From Klebsormidium nitens (Eukaryota; Streptophyta; Klebsormidiophyceae; Klebsormidiales; Klebsormidiaceae): 64,000 nucleotides of DNA. Numbering within the stretch: the first letter of the stretch is position 1; each line of letters opens with the position of its first letter. The stretch covers positions 33,939 through 97,938 of the forward strand of contig DF237294.1 of the NCBI GenBank assembly GCA_000708835.1, read 5' to 3'. The position numbers and the translations under genes are program-made. Below are positions 34,301-49,255 of this stretch, piece by piece. Below the pieces are notes generated by a model that ran no database searches, was not told the origin of the DNA, and was given only the letters and a program-made list of their open reading frames with translations.

Positions 34301-37284
34301 TGGCCGCGCACGGCCCTGGCATCCCCCCCGGCCGCGTGGACCCCCACCACGTGCCCCTCTGCTGGCAAGCCCCCAGTGCCAGGTGGCCCCCTGCCCTTCT
34401 CCGCCGCCATTTCTCTCTGTCCGGCCTCCAGCTTCTCCAGGTGCGCCGCTGCTGCAGCCAGACCGTCCAACGAAGATGCCTTGCTGGCCTGCTCGCCCCC
34501 ACCATTCTCCACAGCGGCCTTCCGAGGCCGTCCGGGTCCCCTGCTGGAGGCTAGGCTTGCCTCTGAGACGCTGCCCACATCATTGATCACCTCCCCCGCT
34601 CCCTTCCCCCGGCCCTTCGGTCGCTTGGCTGAGCTGTCGCTCTTTCCTGCTTTATCCTTGACATCAGCCCGGCCCCGCTTGGTGCCTGGCTTTGGTCCGA
34701 CTGCCTTCTTTCCCCCAGCCGTCTGCTGCCGCCCCGCCCCATCTCCTTTCTGCTGATAAGAAGACTTTGCCTTCGGGATTCCCTTCCCCGGCAGCCCCTT
34801 CTTCTTGCCCATCAAGGCCTGCCCTGCCGCTGGTGCCGCCCGCGCCTTGCCTCCTGCCCTTGCAACTTTCCCCCCAGTGTCCTTCAACTTCGATTGTTGT
34901 GCGCCAGTCTTGCTACCAAACGCCTCTGCTTCATTCTTCTTGCCAGTGCCAAGATGAGCAGCCGAATTGTTGGGGAAAGGACCTGTTTGTGCTTTGCTGC
35001 TGTCGGGTTTGCCGCTTGGCATTACTTCCGGGATAGAGCTTCCGCTGCCAGAGGCCGGAGGTCCTGGCTGCCCCGACGCAGACCGAGGGTCGGAGCCAGG
35101 GAGCGGGCCACTGGAGGCCTCAGCCTGAGGTGCCGCCGCGGCCCCTGCTGCTGGCTGCACGGGATTGGCCGCCTGCTTCTTGCGCGCCTTCGACTTCCGG
35201 TGCAGGTCGGCGGTGATGGCCTTCTCGAAGGCTGTCTGGAACTGCTTGTGCTTACGCGGCTTGCGGTGCAGGTCGGTGATGTCGCCCTTGACGTCGGCGC
35301 GCACCTGCCACCAGCGCAGCATGGCCGTGTTGACCACCAGCGGGTTGGAGATGTCCAGGACCATGCCCGGCTGCAGCAGCTTGTTCATCCGCTTGATGCA
35401 CCGGTAGTAGTAGTGCCGCACCTGCACCCACGCACACGCACCGTCATTGTGGAAGTTCCGTGAGACAGGAACGACTGCCTTGTTTGCCTCCGCTTGCAAC
35501 TGTCACTTCCAATGAAGCAAACGGGGGTAATCAAGAACTGGCGAATGCTTAACAGATTCCAAGAAGTGTACAGGCTATCTTCTGAGAGCGCTCTTGTTTG
35601 GGCGCTCTTGTTTCGAAATGAAGCTCCTACTGACATGCCCCGTCAAGTCAAAAATATGACCTGTGAACAGAAAAGAACGATGGCCAGGTTCGTGCACCTC
35701 CAAGAACAAAAAGGTTGTCCAAACACGTTTTCAACCTACTAGGTCCAACATTCCAGCACCGATAGTAGGAAGCATATCATTTCACCAGCCTTCAGGTGGG
35801 GGACATCATAAAAAGTACAGTGCACCTACCTGCTCCTTGTCTTTGCTCTTTACTTTAGCTTGGATCTTCTCAAAGTTCTGCAACAAAACACCAAGTGAGC
35901 CAATAGGAAACAAGACGCGAAGCTTGAGAGACAACACAGGCACAAAGAGAGTCAACGGAGATGCAACTGAACAAATCGTCACGAATATGAGAAGTTGGAA
36001 TGCATGCTGCAGTTGACGCAATGAGCAAGTCAAGACACCAGCCTCACCTTGCCGCACTGCCGCAGAGAACTGAAAAAGGCCTCCTCTTCCTCATGCGTCC
36101 AGTATGCTGCTTTCTTGGTCTTTTCAACTGTTAAGAGAAAAGCGAAGATGACATTTGCCGAAGATCAATCACGTACCACATAGGTGCAGGAAACACTTGG
36201 ATGTGGGCAAAGGACAAGAGTCCCGATTGAACACCTAGACCTCATGGCCAGGTCTCAGAAGGCAGCTGCAGCTCCTGATCAATATGTGCCTTCAAGCAGC
36301 AGAGTGGTTGCGGGTCTCACTTATAACATGTCTAGCCGCAGGGGTTTCCGTTCTGATAGGCAGTACATAGGAGGGGAGCATAATCGGTTCTGGAGAGAAA
36401 GTCTCCTCTACTAGAACACAAGCAATCAAACAACGCTTTTGCTTTCACCAACACCTGCCGAAAGTAGAAGCCGCACATCAGCAAGATCGGAGCTAACCTG
36501 CAGTATCTCCAGACCCAGCCTTGACGAAATCCTTTTCTTTCTCTGCACCTACTGCTTCTTTCCCAGTCGGCGCTTGTTTCACTGCATCACTCCTGTCCCC
36601 ACTCAGAAGGACGCCCTCGATCGCCATCTGCTTTTTCCCCTCATCCTCTTCCGCCTGCTTCTCAAGCCTGCCCTCTGCCGCAACAGGATGCGCCTCATCC
36701 TGGGGAGCAGTCACAGCGCTCTTGCTTGTCTTGGGCGCACTCTTGCTGTCCTTGCGTCCCCGCTCCTTACTCTCCCTGCTGTCTTGGTCAAATGTCTGGC
36801 TCTGCTCCCTGGCCGCATTCTCCAACTCCCTCCTCTCCTTCTCACTTACTCTAGCACTGCTACGACAAGGACGTACAGGGATGGTATCGGGCAGTACACC
36901 AGGCTTAGGCTTTGACAACTGACAGCCCTCGTCTGACTGGCTCCCAGCTCCCAGATGATTGCATTTGGCTTGCCCAGCAGACTCTGGCAAGGACCCGGAC
37001 GGAATTGCATGCGCCTGAGCTTCTCTGGATTGGAAAATTTGTTCAGGCTGCAAATCTATGATTGAGTTAGAAGCGTCTGTGGGAACACGAGCAGTGCCAA
37101 TGCTTCCGTCGCTGACAAACAATTCCACCCCTCGCAGAACCTGTGCCGTTCTACTCTCCTCAGGCGCGTCCAGCCCCGCCCCTGCTCCTCCAGCTTCGCT
37201 GCCAATATTGGGAAGGCCACCAGGGTTTGAAGCTACAGCAGCCCCACACTCAACTTCTGCTGCTGCAACGAAACATCCCGCCAT
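31320..37284 (-). CDS. CRAMP1/TKI1-like SANT-domain chromatin regulator
   Basis: A nuclear protein of the Cramped (animals) / TSL-kinase interacting protein 1 (plants) family; animal CRAMP1 is linked to linker-histone gene expression. Exons in phase: 36498-37284, 36048-36127, 35830-35877, 34204-35421, then 33930 down through a sequence gap to about 31869, then about 31730-31320 (TGA). The first exon (262 residues) is acidic and disordered. The SANT/Myb domain follows: AAYWTHEEEEAFFSSLRQCG at 269-288, FEKIQAKVKSKDKEQ, VRHYYYRCIKRM at 306-317, and the family block LVVNTAMLRWWQVRADVKGD. A long Lys/Pro/Gly-rich linker leads to LTLQLFPFDAETEERVKK and AGFVPFIELTLKSKKSLASI, a second conserved module of TKI1. 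The C-terminal ADDLVGIMGLSKL is also conserved-looking. The intron near 31869-31731 seems to use a GC donor (CAG|GCAAGT); its acceptor is uncertain. Confidence 0.85.
32455..32937. other. Assembly gap (483 N)
   Basis: A run of N within the long fifth exon of the CRAMP1/TKI1-like gene. The reading frame on each side is open, but part of the central disordered region, or an intron, is missing. Confidence 0.99.
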
Positions 37285-40301
<3,017 letters not shown>

Positions 40302-41801
40302 TTGCTCTGCCAAAGAGACGCAAACCATCAATGCGTGGTCGCTCAACCCCCACGTCTTGTATTATCCTGGTTTTGTTGAGCGAATCAATGGGAGTTTTCT
40401 TTTGTTCAACATGATCATTCTCTATGAATTTCCTAACTTCCCTCCCTGGGGCACACCGTTTCCATATTAGCTCCTGCCAAGCATTGGCGGCTTGATGTGC
40501 TACTGAGCTCCTTGAGGCGAACGAATGAGTCCCTGCGTGGGATTGAGCATCGCTCAAAAGTTGGCCTCAGGTTGCCTCCGCCATGCAGTGCAGCATGGCG
40601 ATGGCAATGTTGTGGATGACGATGATCAATTCAACCGATTGTGTGATCTCAGATATTGTGTCGCAAAATTGTCGGACACAACAAAACCATGTGGTAATAT
40701 ATAACTAATAGCTATATGCATGAAAAGGAGATCCTGGCCCCGTAATGGTTCATAATTACCGGTGAAGCCTGAGGTGCGTGCACCAGACTAATAAGTCTGA
40801 CATGGCATGGATTTTGCTAACCATGCATGAGCATCAATACTCGACGTTTACCAAGTTTCTCTTACGTACCGCCCAACTCAGTGCGTCAATGTACGTGTGG
40901 AGGGCCCCTCAGCTGCACCATGCACTGCTAACTCAATTGCGAATGTGGAGTTCTGGACGCGGACGGCCGGCCTCAGATCAGAGCTAGATGACGTCGATCC
41001 TGCAATTCTGAGCTTGAGTATCCTCTTGTGTCGATCTTTGTCAATCTGGCCAGCTAGCTAGCTTCAATGATGCAGTCGAGGTCACAATATCCAGCTAGCT
41101 GCAATGATGTTCGTTGCGTAGTACACCCCGGGCAAGCTAATAGGCCGGTATGGTGCACTGCCTCTATGAAGTATATAGCTACATGTACGTACCGTGCAAT
41201 ATAGCGCTCATGATTGCTCGTGTAAAATGATGCCCAGATATATGATGCAACGATGGAATGAACTACTCAATTATCACGGACTCATCACAGTGCTCGACTG
41301 AGACCTCAGGAAGAGAGCCGCAGTGCGATTTGGACTTCTGCCATGTTGGCGACGCCCAACATCCTAACCCTTAAGAGGGAAGAAAGCGAGTCTTCTGTGA
41401 GCGGACGTACCTAGGCCATCAGCCAATTTTGATCAACTAACCTGCGGTCTGAGGGCGCTAACAATCTTGCAGCGTATCTTGCCAACCCGCCCTGACCCCC
41501 TGTAAAGTGCTCCAGTAACACCAGGTTCATCATATTCTCGTTTTATCCCTGTGTGTGTACTTCGACGGAAGCACTGGTACGGGAGCTCTTGGCCAATAAT
41601 TTAAACGAGAAGCAGTTCAATGAAATATACTGTGCTACCTACTCTGGACGTGACACGTCGGCCCCTGGCCGGATTGGCAGAGCCACTGCGCGTTTTGTCC
41701 AGAGTGTTCCAATCACCTTTACCTTTGAACCAAAGAACCGATGGGCTGACGGCTCACGAGGTGCTCATCCGTCACTCCCCGCCGCGCGGCCCTGGCTGCG
41801 G
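40302..41801. other. Intergenic region between convergent genes
   Basis: About 1.5 kb between the ubiquitin-eL40 stop and the cyclopropane synthase stop. Between about 41050 and 41110 a motif like CCAGCTAGCT followed by CAATGATG occurs twice, a weak local repetition. No coding frame or RNA gene is recognised. Confidence 0.6.
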
Positions 41802-44800
41802 TCAGAAGCTGGTGACGACGCCCAGGCCACTCGTGTTGCCCGGCCGCGAGAAGATGATCTACAGGAGTAGGCACAAGGTCAGAGAGCAAAGTCCGAGCGG
41901 CAGAGGCAGAGAAGTAGGGGGGCCCGGCGCGCATAGGCCGGGGCCGCTGCCCTCGCCCCGCAAAAATGGGGAGCAGCACAGCACTCAGAGCACACGTGTG
42001 AAGCGGAGCAGCTAGGCATTGAACCGCAGCTTCCTTGCTGGAGCGGCGAGCTGCTTTGGGCTGGCTGGCCCGTGGCGTACCTGGAGGTCGCCGATGGTCC
42101 GGGTCTGGAAGCCGGCTGCGCAGTATGCAAAGTAGTAGTCCCACGTGCGGACGAACTTGGGGCCGAACCCCATCGCCTCGATCTCGCTGCAGCAAACAGG
42201 ACGGATGCCGTTACAACCGCGGTGATAGGCGGAGGCGGCCAAGCGGAGGGGCACGGCCTGGCCTGGGCGGGCAACTCGAGGCACCCACCCCAGAACGAGG
42301 ACGCGCTGCGCAAACGATTGATGACCTGGCGAGGCCCCAGCAGTGGCAAGAACGCCCGAGGCGATGCACAGCCACGTGATCACTTCATCAGCCTCAAGCC
42401 CTTGCGCGCACCTCTGCTTTTCGTGGAAGGTGTCCCTCCAGCGCAGCAGCGTCGGCACGTAGTGCACCCCGATGTTCTCCACGCCCTCCACACTGCAAGC
42501 ACACCACACACGCCCACCACATCACCGCCCCTCCGTAGCACCGTTACCCGCAGTTTTTCACGAGCAGCGGCTGGGCCACCGACAAAAGCGGGCCTCGCAC
42601 GGGCAGCTCTAAAGCGGCAGCCAAAGTATCACGGGTGCTCGTTGAGGGCACCCAAGAAGCTCCGGCCTCTTCGGAGTTTCAGCTTTCAAAGGGATCAGAA
42701 GTCGGGGACTTGTCCCATCGGCCCCGCGGCAGCTCACCAGAGGTTGGAGTGGGTGGTCATGGCCTGCATCAGTGCTGTGAGGGAGGGGCAGCAGGCGCCG
42801 GGGAAGATGTACTCCTTGATGAAGTCGGAGCTGCAGCGGTACTCCTCATACCGCTCCTCCGGCGTCGTGATCACCTGGCACAAGTGGGAGTGCAGTCAGA
42901 CGGAAAAGAGCCGCAGACGTGGCCAGGACAAAGAGTGGACGAGAATGGAAGAAAACAGCACGGACCGAAGCGCTTGTGATACAAAGTCTGCCCTTTCTTC
43001 AGTTCAAACCTCTGGCGCATCTGATGTCAGGGAGGACCGTTACACCCTGGGTCTTCCGGAACTTTCAACTGGATCCGACGGGCCCCAGCAAGAGCAAGTT
43101 TCTTGTCCGTTCCATAGTACCAGCATCCTTTCTACTTCCATTCTTCTGCGCTCCTGGACCTGAACCAAAAAGCAAACAATAGATCCTCCTATAACCAATC
43201 CGGGTCACGTCCACTTATCGAGCCCTCCGTATTGATTGCTTCTGTGCTGAACATTGATTTCGGCTCCCTGTTTGGTGTCCGAGCCATCGGGCAGGCGCCC
43301 TCTCCTGCACACAGGGCCACCGCGGGCAGTGGTGGGGCTTGGCGGGCTTACCTGCACGACCATGATGCCGTCGGGCGCGAGCAGGCGGTCGCAGTGGTGG
43401 AAGAAGTCGGGGTAGAACTCGTGGCCCACCGCCTCCAGCATCTCACTGCACACCACACAAGGGCGGACGTCAGCGCCACGTGCCAGCACGCCCGCAGATC
43501 AGGGAGCTCGTCCGTGCCACAAGATGTCTTCAAAAGAGGGGCAAGCATGGCGCATTCGGCAAGGCGGAAGCGACTTGACGTCGTCGATGACGAACTCTGA
43601 TACAGCACTCGGCTCATCCGCCAAGCAAGACAGTCGACCTCGTCGTACTGTGCTCTGCTGCTGCTGACGCTGCTCAAGCAGTGCGCGCCGGGGCTGCTGC
43701 TCACCAGGAGACGATGCGGTCGAAGGTGCCGATGCCGGGCAGCGCGCGGTAGTCGCAGAGCATGAACGAGATCTTGGCCTGCAGCCCCGCGGCCTTGACG
43801 CGCGCAGTGGCCAGCTGCAGCTGCTGCTCGCTCAGCGTGATGCCCGTCACGTGGCACCCCGTGCGGCGCACCAGCTCCATCGACATGCTGCCCCACCCGA
43901 ACCCGATCTCCAACACGTGGTGCGACGACGTGATGCGCGCCTGCACCGGACCAGTGAAGCAACGTTAACTGCCGCACCGTTGATAGTCGTCCGAGGCCAA
44001 TCTTAGCGTGTCGAACACACACCATGTAAAAAGCAACAATGTAACTTTGTCGACACGACATCGAAGTCGGTGCCTTCGGTCTGCGGTCTGACCCTCCTGC
44101 ACACACGCATTATTGCAATCCCATCAAAGCGGCTGCTTACACTCACGCAAAGTCACAATCCGAGCTGCCACGCTACTCAGAAGCTAGGAAGTAGGATGCC
44201 AGTGCTGCTTGAGAAGGGCTTAGCCGTGCTGCGTGGCCCGGCAGGGTGGCCCACCTTGTCGATCATTGCGTGCAGCTTGCGCAGCTGGGCGTCCTTGAGC
44301 GGCTCGTGCGGGGACGCGAAGATGGCGCACGAGTACGTCATCGTCTCGTCCAAGAACAGCGAGAAGAGCGCGTTGCTCTGCAGCCAAGCGGGCCGGTGCT
44401 TAGGGGAACATGCGACGAAGTCAACGCGGCCAACAGAAGCCGGAACTTGGAAAGCGGATGTCACCAACGGCTCAAAAGTGCGATAGGATTCAAAGACGCT
44501 TGCTGAAGCAGCAGCGTTTACGCAACGCCTTTCTGCTCATCCGCGGTTCCCGACTTGCCGAGGCCCAGCCTACTCGGGCAGGGTCAACCACGCCCGCGGC
44601 TCACCAGGTCGTAGTGGTCTGCAATGTTGCGGCGCGCGTTGGAGAGCGTGTTCTTGCGGGTCAGGTGGCGCACGTACGACGCCCCGGACCCCACCGCCGC
44701 CGTCAGCAGCGCGGGGCTCCACCACCCCCTGCACCGCCGCACTGAGAGTGCTCAGCCGCACAATGCAGACGACAAGAGCTGCTCGATTGGCCGCAAGATT

Positions 44801-47800
44801 GTCTTTGCTTGTGCAGGCACAAGCTACAAGGCGGGGCCCAGACACGAAAGATGAGAGGCGGCGATGCTGAAGCGGGAGGCTCCTTCGAAACAATGAAAAT
44901 AGCAGACGGCATCGTTTCAGTGAGATCTGGCTGTAATGAGTTGCTGGGCGCCTCACCTCTTCTTGGCGCGCACCTGGCCGGGGCGGCGCGTGCGGTCGCG
45001 GTTGACAACGAGCAGCATGAGGAAGTCCATGACGTCCGGGAGGCACGTGAAGTCGCCGTCCACGTACGCGTCCGCAATGCCCAGGTCCGCGCGCGTGGCC
45101 ACTTTCCAGTAAAAGGCCGGCGCGTGGATGCGCAGACCAACCACAAAGTGGCGGCCATCGCGCGCCTGCTTTGCGCTGATGTCTCCCGCTGCCTGCCCGA
45201 AGCTGTACACGGAGCCGCCGTCCTCGAACAGCCTGCGGGGCACACAAAGGGACGCCGCCTCAACAAGCCGTGCACGCAAGGTGAGACATTTTCGTGCAGA
45301 CTTTTACAAGCAAAACTCTCGGCAGCACCACGAGGAGGCCGCAGAACAGACATATATAGAGCTCCTGCTTACTGTTGCACTTCTCATCGAGTTGCAAGAC
45401 GTTCAGCCCGTCTGAAGAAGCCCTCAAGACGACCGATCAGTGAAAACCCAGTCGCCAGCCGCGCCGCGTGCCTCACCGCAGCGCTCCCAGGTGCACGAAC
45501 TGGCGGAGGAAGGCCAGCACGGCGGCCTTGGCCACGGACTCGGCCCAGGAGGGCGCCATCTGGCGCGGGTACGGCAGCGGGGCGAACGGGACGCCCAGCA
45601 GGCTCTTGGCAGCGACCAGGCCCGACTTGAAGCCGTCCTCGTGGAAGCCGTACCCCTGCACGCAAGCACGCAGCGCTCGTGGGAGATGGAGCAATGAAAG
45701 GACGTCCTTCATGTCCTTTCTCAGGCACATCCCGCCTTTATCGCATACTTTGCTCGCTGAGGGGGCCAGTTCAGAAAGTCGCATTAGAGCAGCTTCCAAG
45801 CAAGGGTCACATGGCTGCAGCAGACTCTTTCAACCATCCGTCTCTTTTGCGGCTCCTGGCTGCCGCTGGCCTCACCTGGTAGGCCCCGCAGAACCAGATG
45901 CGGTCCTGACCCTGGACGGAGGGTAGAGCCCGGGAAGCGGCTGCCGCGGCAGGGCTGGGGACGGGGTGGCTGGTGGTCCACTGAGAGACGATGTGGGCCG
46001 GGGGGGTCTGCGGGTTGAGGGTCACCAAGATGGGGGCGCCCGTGTCGCCCAGGTTCTGCGCGAGTCGATGCTCAGCGAGTGTTAGCGTGTCCACAGCATG
46101 CTTGCAGGTGTTGGCTCAAGTCAAATCCCAGAAACGCCAGCACAGTGGTAGCATCAGCTCTTAACAATGATGCCACTGTGCACAGGAACGTGAGCAGAGT
46201 CACGGAATTTGAAGAGATTAGGTGTACGGGGCGAGGTTCCGGGTTTGCAGGGGCTCAGGTATGGCCAGTATTCTTTGGTATGTGCCGCAGGGCTGACCTG
46301 CAGCTTGTTGAGCCAGTAGGTGACAGAGACTTTCCCGGCGGGGCTGCCCAGGAAGTTCCAGGCACTCCAGGCGGCGGGGTTGCGGGGCATGTACGCAGGG
46401 TCGCGGTGCAAATAGATGTCACTGCGCGCACAGCAACAGAATGTCACGACCCAGGAACAAGCATGAGCAGCCCTATGAGGCGCGTTAAACCTGTGCCAGA
46501 TCTGGATTTCAGAAAGCTTTGGGGGTGGTCATAGCTTGAGCCACAGAGACCTGCCGACAGAGATGGCCTGAAGTTGCGCCCACCTCTGGCTGTACGTGTG
46601 TGCCCCCAGGATGTGCTGCTCCGCCGAACTGGCGGACTTGCCCAGCAGCGTGAGAGCGTCCGGTGCGTGCACCGCCATCACCACGCGGTCAAATGTCGCG
46701 GTTGCGCCGGCCGCATCAGTGATCACCACTCCTGCAGGGAAGCACCCACCACTTACATGAAACTCACTTCTGTACTTGAGGAAGGTTTCTGGAAGTGGGG
46801 CCTGAATACCCCTGGACATGCGGGTATGTGGATCTGGACCTCACGAAGATCGGAAGGGCGGGATTGTCTACTCAAGTTCTGGTGTCGGTCAGCAGGTCTG
46901 ATTGTCACACCATTCGTACATGGCAGGACGCCATGCTGGCCAACCGCCTCTCCAGCCCTGCTTACCTGATGTAGTGCGCTCCACGCTTGTGACGGGCGTG
47001 CTTAACCTGATCTCCGACCCCGCAGCCTGTAGCTTGGCCACAATCTTGGCCACATAGGTCTGGGAGCGGTTGGTGACCGTCAGCCAGGGAGGGCGCCCAA
47101 AGATCTGGGAGAGGAAGGAGGCATGCCTGTCAGGGAGCATCAATGGTCAGAGCTGTCTGAACTGCAGGCCACTGTGTTGAGAAGCAGACGGGATGACGAG
47201 AGAGCCTGCCGTGTCCACAAGAGTGTGCCCGGCCCGCTTGCCTGCAGCATGTGGTGGTTGCGCAGGAAGCTGAGGATGGCGCTCGCGGAGCAGCCCAGCA
47301 CGCCCTCCGCGCCGCACGACCAAATGGCCGCGCACACGGGCACCAGATAGCAGTCGCGGAACTTGGCGGAGTAGCGCCGCGCGGCCAGGAAGGCGCCCAG
47401 CGTCTCATTGGGGTCCAGCGCGGGGTCGGCGGCCTCGAGGCGGGCGAGGTAGGCCAGGACGTCGGTGTGGAAGAGCAGCATCTCGCGCAGCATGAGGATG
47501 AAGTGCGGGTTGGCCAGGTTGCGCTTCTGCGCAAAGAGGCCCGCCAGCCCGGTGCTGGCCCACTCGCAGCCCTTGCCGCCGTCCAGGCTCACCGCAAACG
47601 ACATGTCCGACACCTCCGTCTCCACCCCAGCCTCCTCGAACCAGCGCACCAGGTTCGGATACGTCACGCTGCACAAGACAAACAGGGCGCGCATCACCCA
47701 GTCTGCACCTTGAGCAGAACCACCGGCGTCTGGCCAAGCCCGCATCAGCTGCTGCAGCCCGTGCTTCCATCAACAGGGCAGCCACTGTGCTGCAAGCCCA

Positions 47801-48112
47801 AGGTGGTGGTACTTCGACCCGTGGGCAAACAGAATGCAGTAGCCCGATCACAGTCTGGCTCCGGCTTGCCCCAGATCGCGATGGTGCTTGGACTCTGGCT
47901 ACCCCACGGCAATGAGGTGGCACTCACCGGTTGAACACCATGAAGCCCACATCGACGGCGTGGCCATCCACCGTCTGCGTCCAGGCGTGCCCCCCGACAT
48001 GGGAGTCCTTCTCATAGAGAACCACTCTGTGCCCCGCATCCACCAGAGCCCACGCTGCGGCCAGGCCCGCCACCCCACTGCCAACCACCGCGATCCGCTG
48101 CTGGGCTGACAT
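41802..48112 (-). CDS. Plant-type cyclopropane-fatty-acyl-phospholipid synthase with N-terminal FAD oxidoreductase domain
   Basis: Adds a methylene from SAM across the double bond of a membrane-bound acyl chain. Sixteen exons join in phase to 871 residues, the length of plant fusion enzymes: 47928-48112, 47242-47668, 46966-47104, 46584-46731, 46298-46421, 45876-46055, 45477-45655, 44957-45232, 44605-44728, 44255-44377, 43705-43940, 43352-43445, 42738-42874, 42412-42492, 42081-42186, 41802-41858. Residues 1 to ~460 are an amine-oxidase-like flavoprotein ([13 protein letters not shown] at 9-21; [27 protein letters not shown]). The rest is the synthase: [40 protein letters not shown] motif [10 protein letters not shown] at 645-654, [50 protein letters not shown] and the C-terminal IIFSRPGN. 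The intron after 47242 has a GC donor (CAG|GCAAGC), fixed by the conserved [13 protein letters not shown] junction. No transit peptide is seen. It is head-to-head with the desaturase gene. Confidence 0.93.
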
Positions 48113-49255
48113 TATGCTTATGCGTAATGGGACCGAGATCAGCAAGCTCTACTAACAGAGTGGCATCACACAGGCGCAATGTGACTGCCACCGAATGAGC
48201 GCCCACCACCACTGCAAGATCGGCTCGGCTCAGGGCACGCCGATGAACAGGATCGACCCCGCTTGGACTTGAACAGTAGTGCTGATCACAGTATCAGACC
48301 GGGACGCACATGAAAGCAGACTGATACCTTCTCTCAAGGCAATGCAGCACAATGGAGTGATGTGCAGACAGTTCTGGCTATGGTGCGTCACCAGGTTCAA
48401 TTTTCAAAGCCCTGCACAACACTTTAAACTGTGAACAGTGAACTGTGTAACTTGTCAGTGTTTATGTCAATGATGAGATCCAAGCCAGAGATCCTTTCCA
48501 AGCGGAACTGCCACCCAAACAATTGGAGGCAAACAATCATTGGATTCGTCGTGGATCACGTGGTCAATCGACGGTCATCGACGGAGCGCAGAGATTCATC
48601 AGTTGATGCATCATGAGTATTTGATGACGTTTTCTCGCAGATACGTGACGTTGCCCGCCGCTTCTGCGATGGTGCTGAAGGGGATATTTGGCAGGGGGGG
48701 AGGCGTGACGAAGCAATGGCGGCGCCCGCCACATGATGAGAGGTACCGTAGTTGGTACCGTATTGCGTGCCTCAAGGGAGGCAGGCAGCTTCTGAATCTG
48801 AGCTACCTAAATTGATTGGCCCGCCAACAACAGCACCTCCCTCTTCAAGTTCAAGCTGAAATGGGCAATGGGTCTCTGAGAATTCTGATGGGCAGAATGG
48901 AAGCCGTGACGTTGATCTGAGTCTCTCCTTCTGTACAGGCAAAGGCAGACGGACCAGGGTACAGCAGGATAAAACTTGCAAGTGCGGCATCAGACCTTGA
49001 AGGAATGGCCAGCTTCTTGTTTGCCAGCTCCTAATCAAGCAGCTTATGAGCAGATCTGTGCAAAGCTTGTATTAAACCAGGGCACAGTCCAGTGCCTTTC
49101 CAGATTCTGCGGCGTCCTCCTCTATACAGGCCTGCGGGGCCGGTATTTTCGAGGATCTCCTTCTGGTCACACCCCTTGACCCCAATGCCGTTGTGAAAGC
49201 GCTGGAGCAGGTGCCTGCTGCAGCAGGGGATGCGTCCCGTGCGCTGGCCTCAGCA
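48113..49255. promoter_or_regulatory. Divergent intergenic region shared by cyclopropane synthase and desaturase
   Basis: 1143 bp between the cyclopropane synthase ATG (48112) and the earliest clear desaturase ATG (49256). The last ~120 bp (49134-49255) may be coding: an acceptor-like TATACAG ends at 49133 and the frame is open from there into the desaturase, so the true promoter could be shorter. No known motif stands out. A shared promoter is an inference from orientation. Confidence 0.4.

Noticed and set aside
42072-43163. A 363-codon plus-strand ORF
   Set aside because: It is antisense to four in-phase cyclopropane synthase exons and shows no protein-like features.
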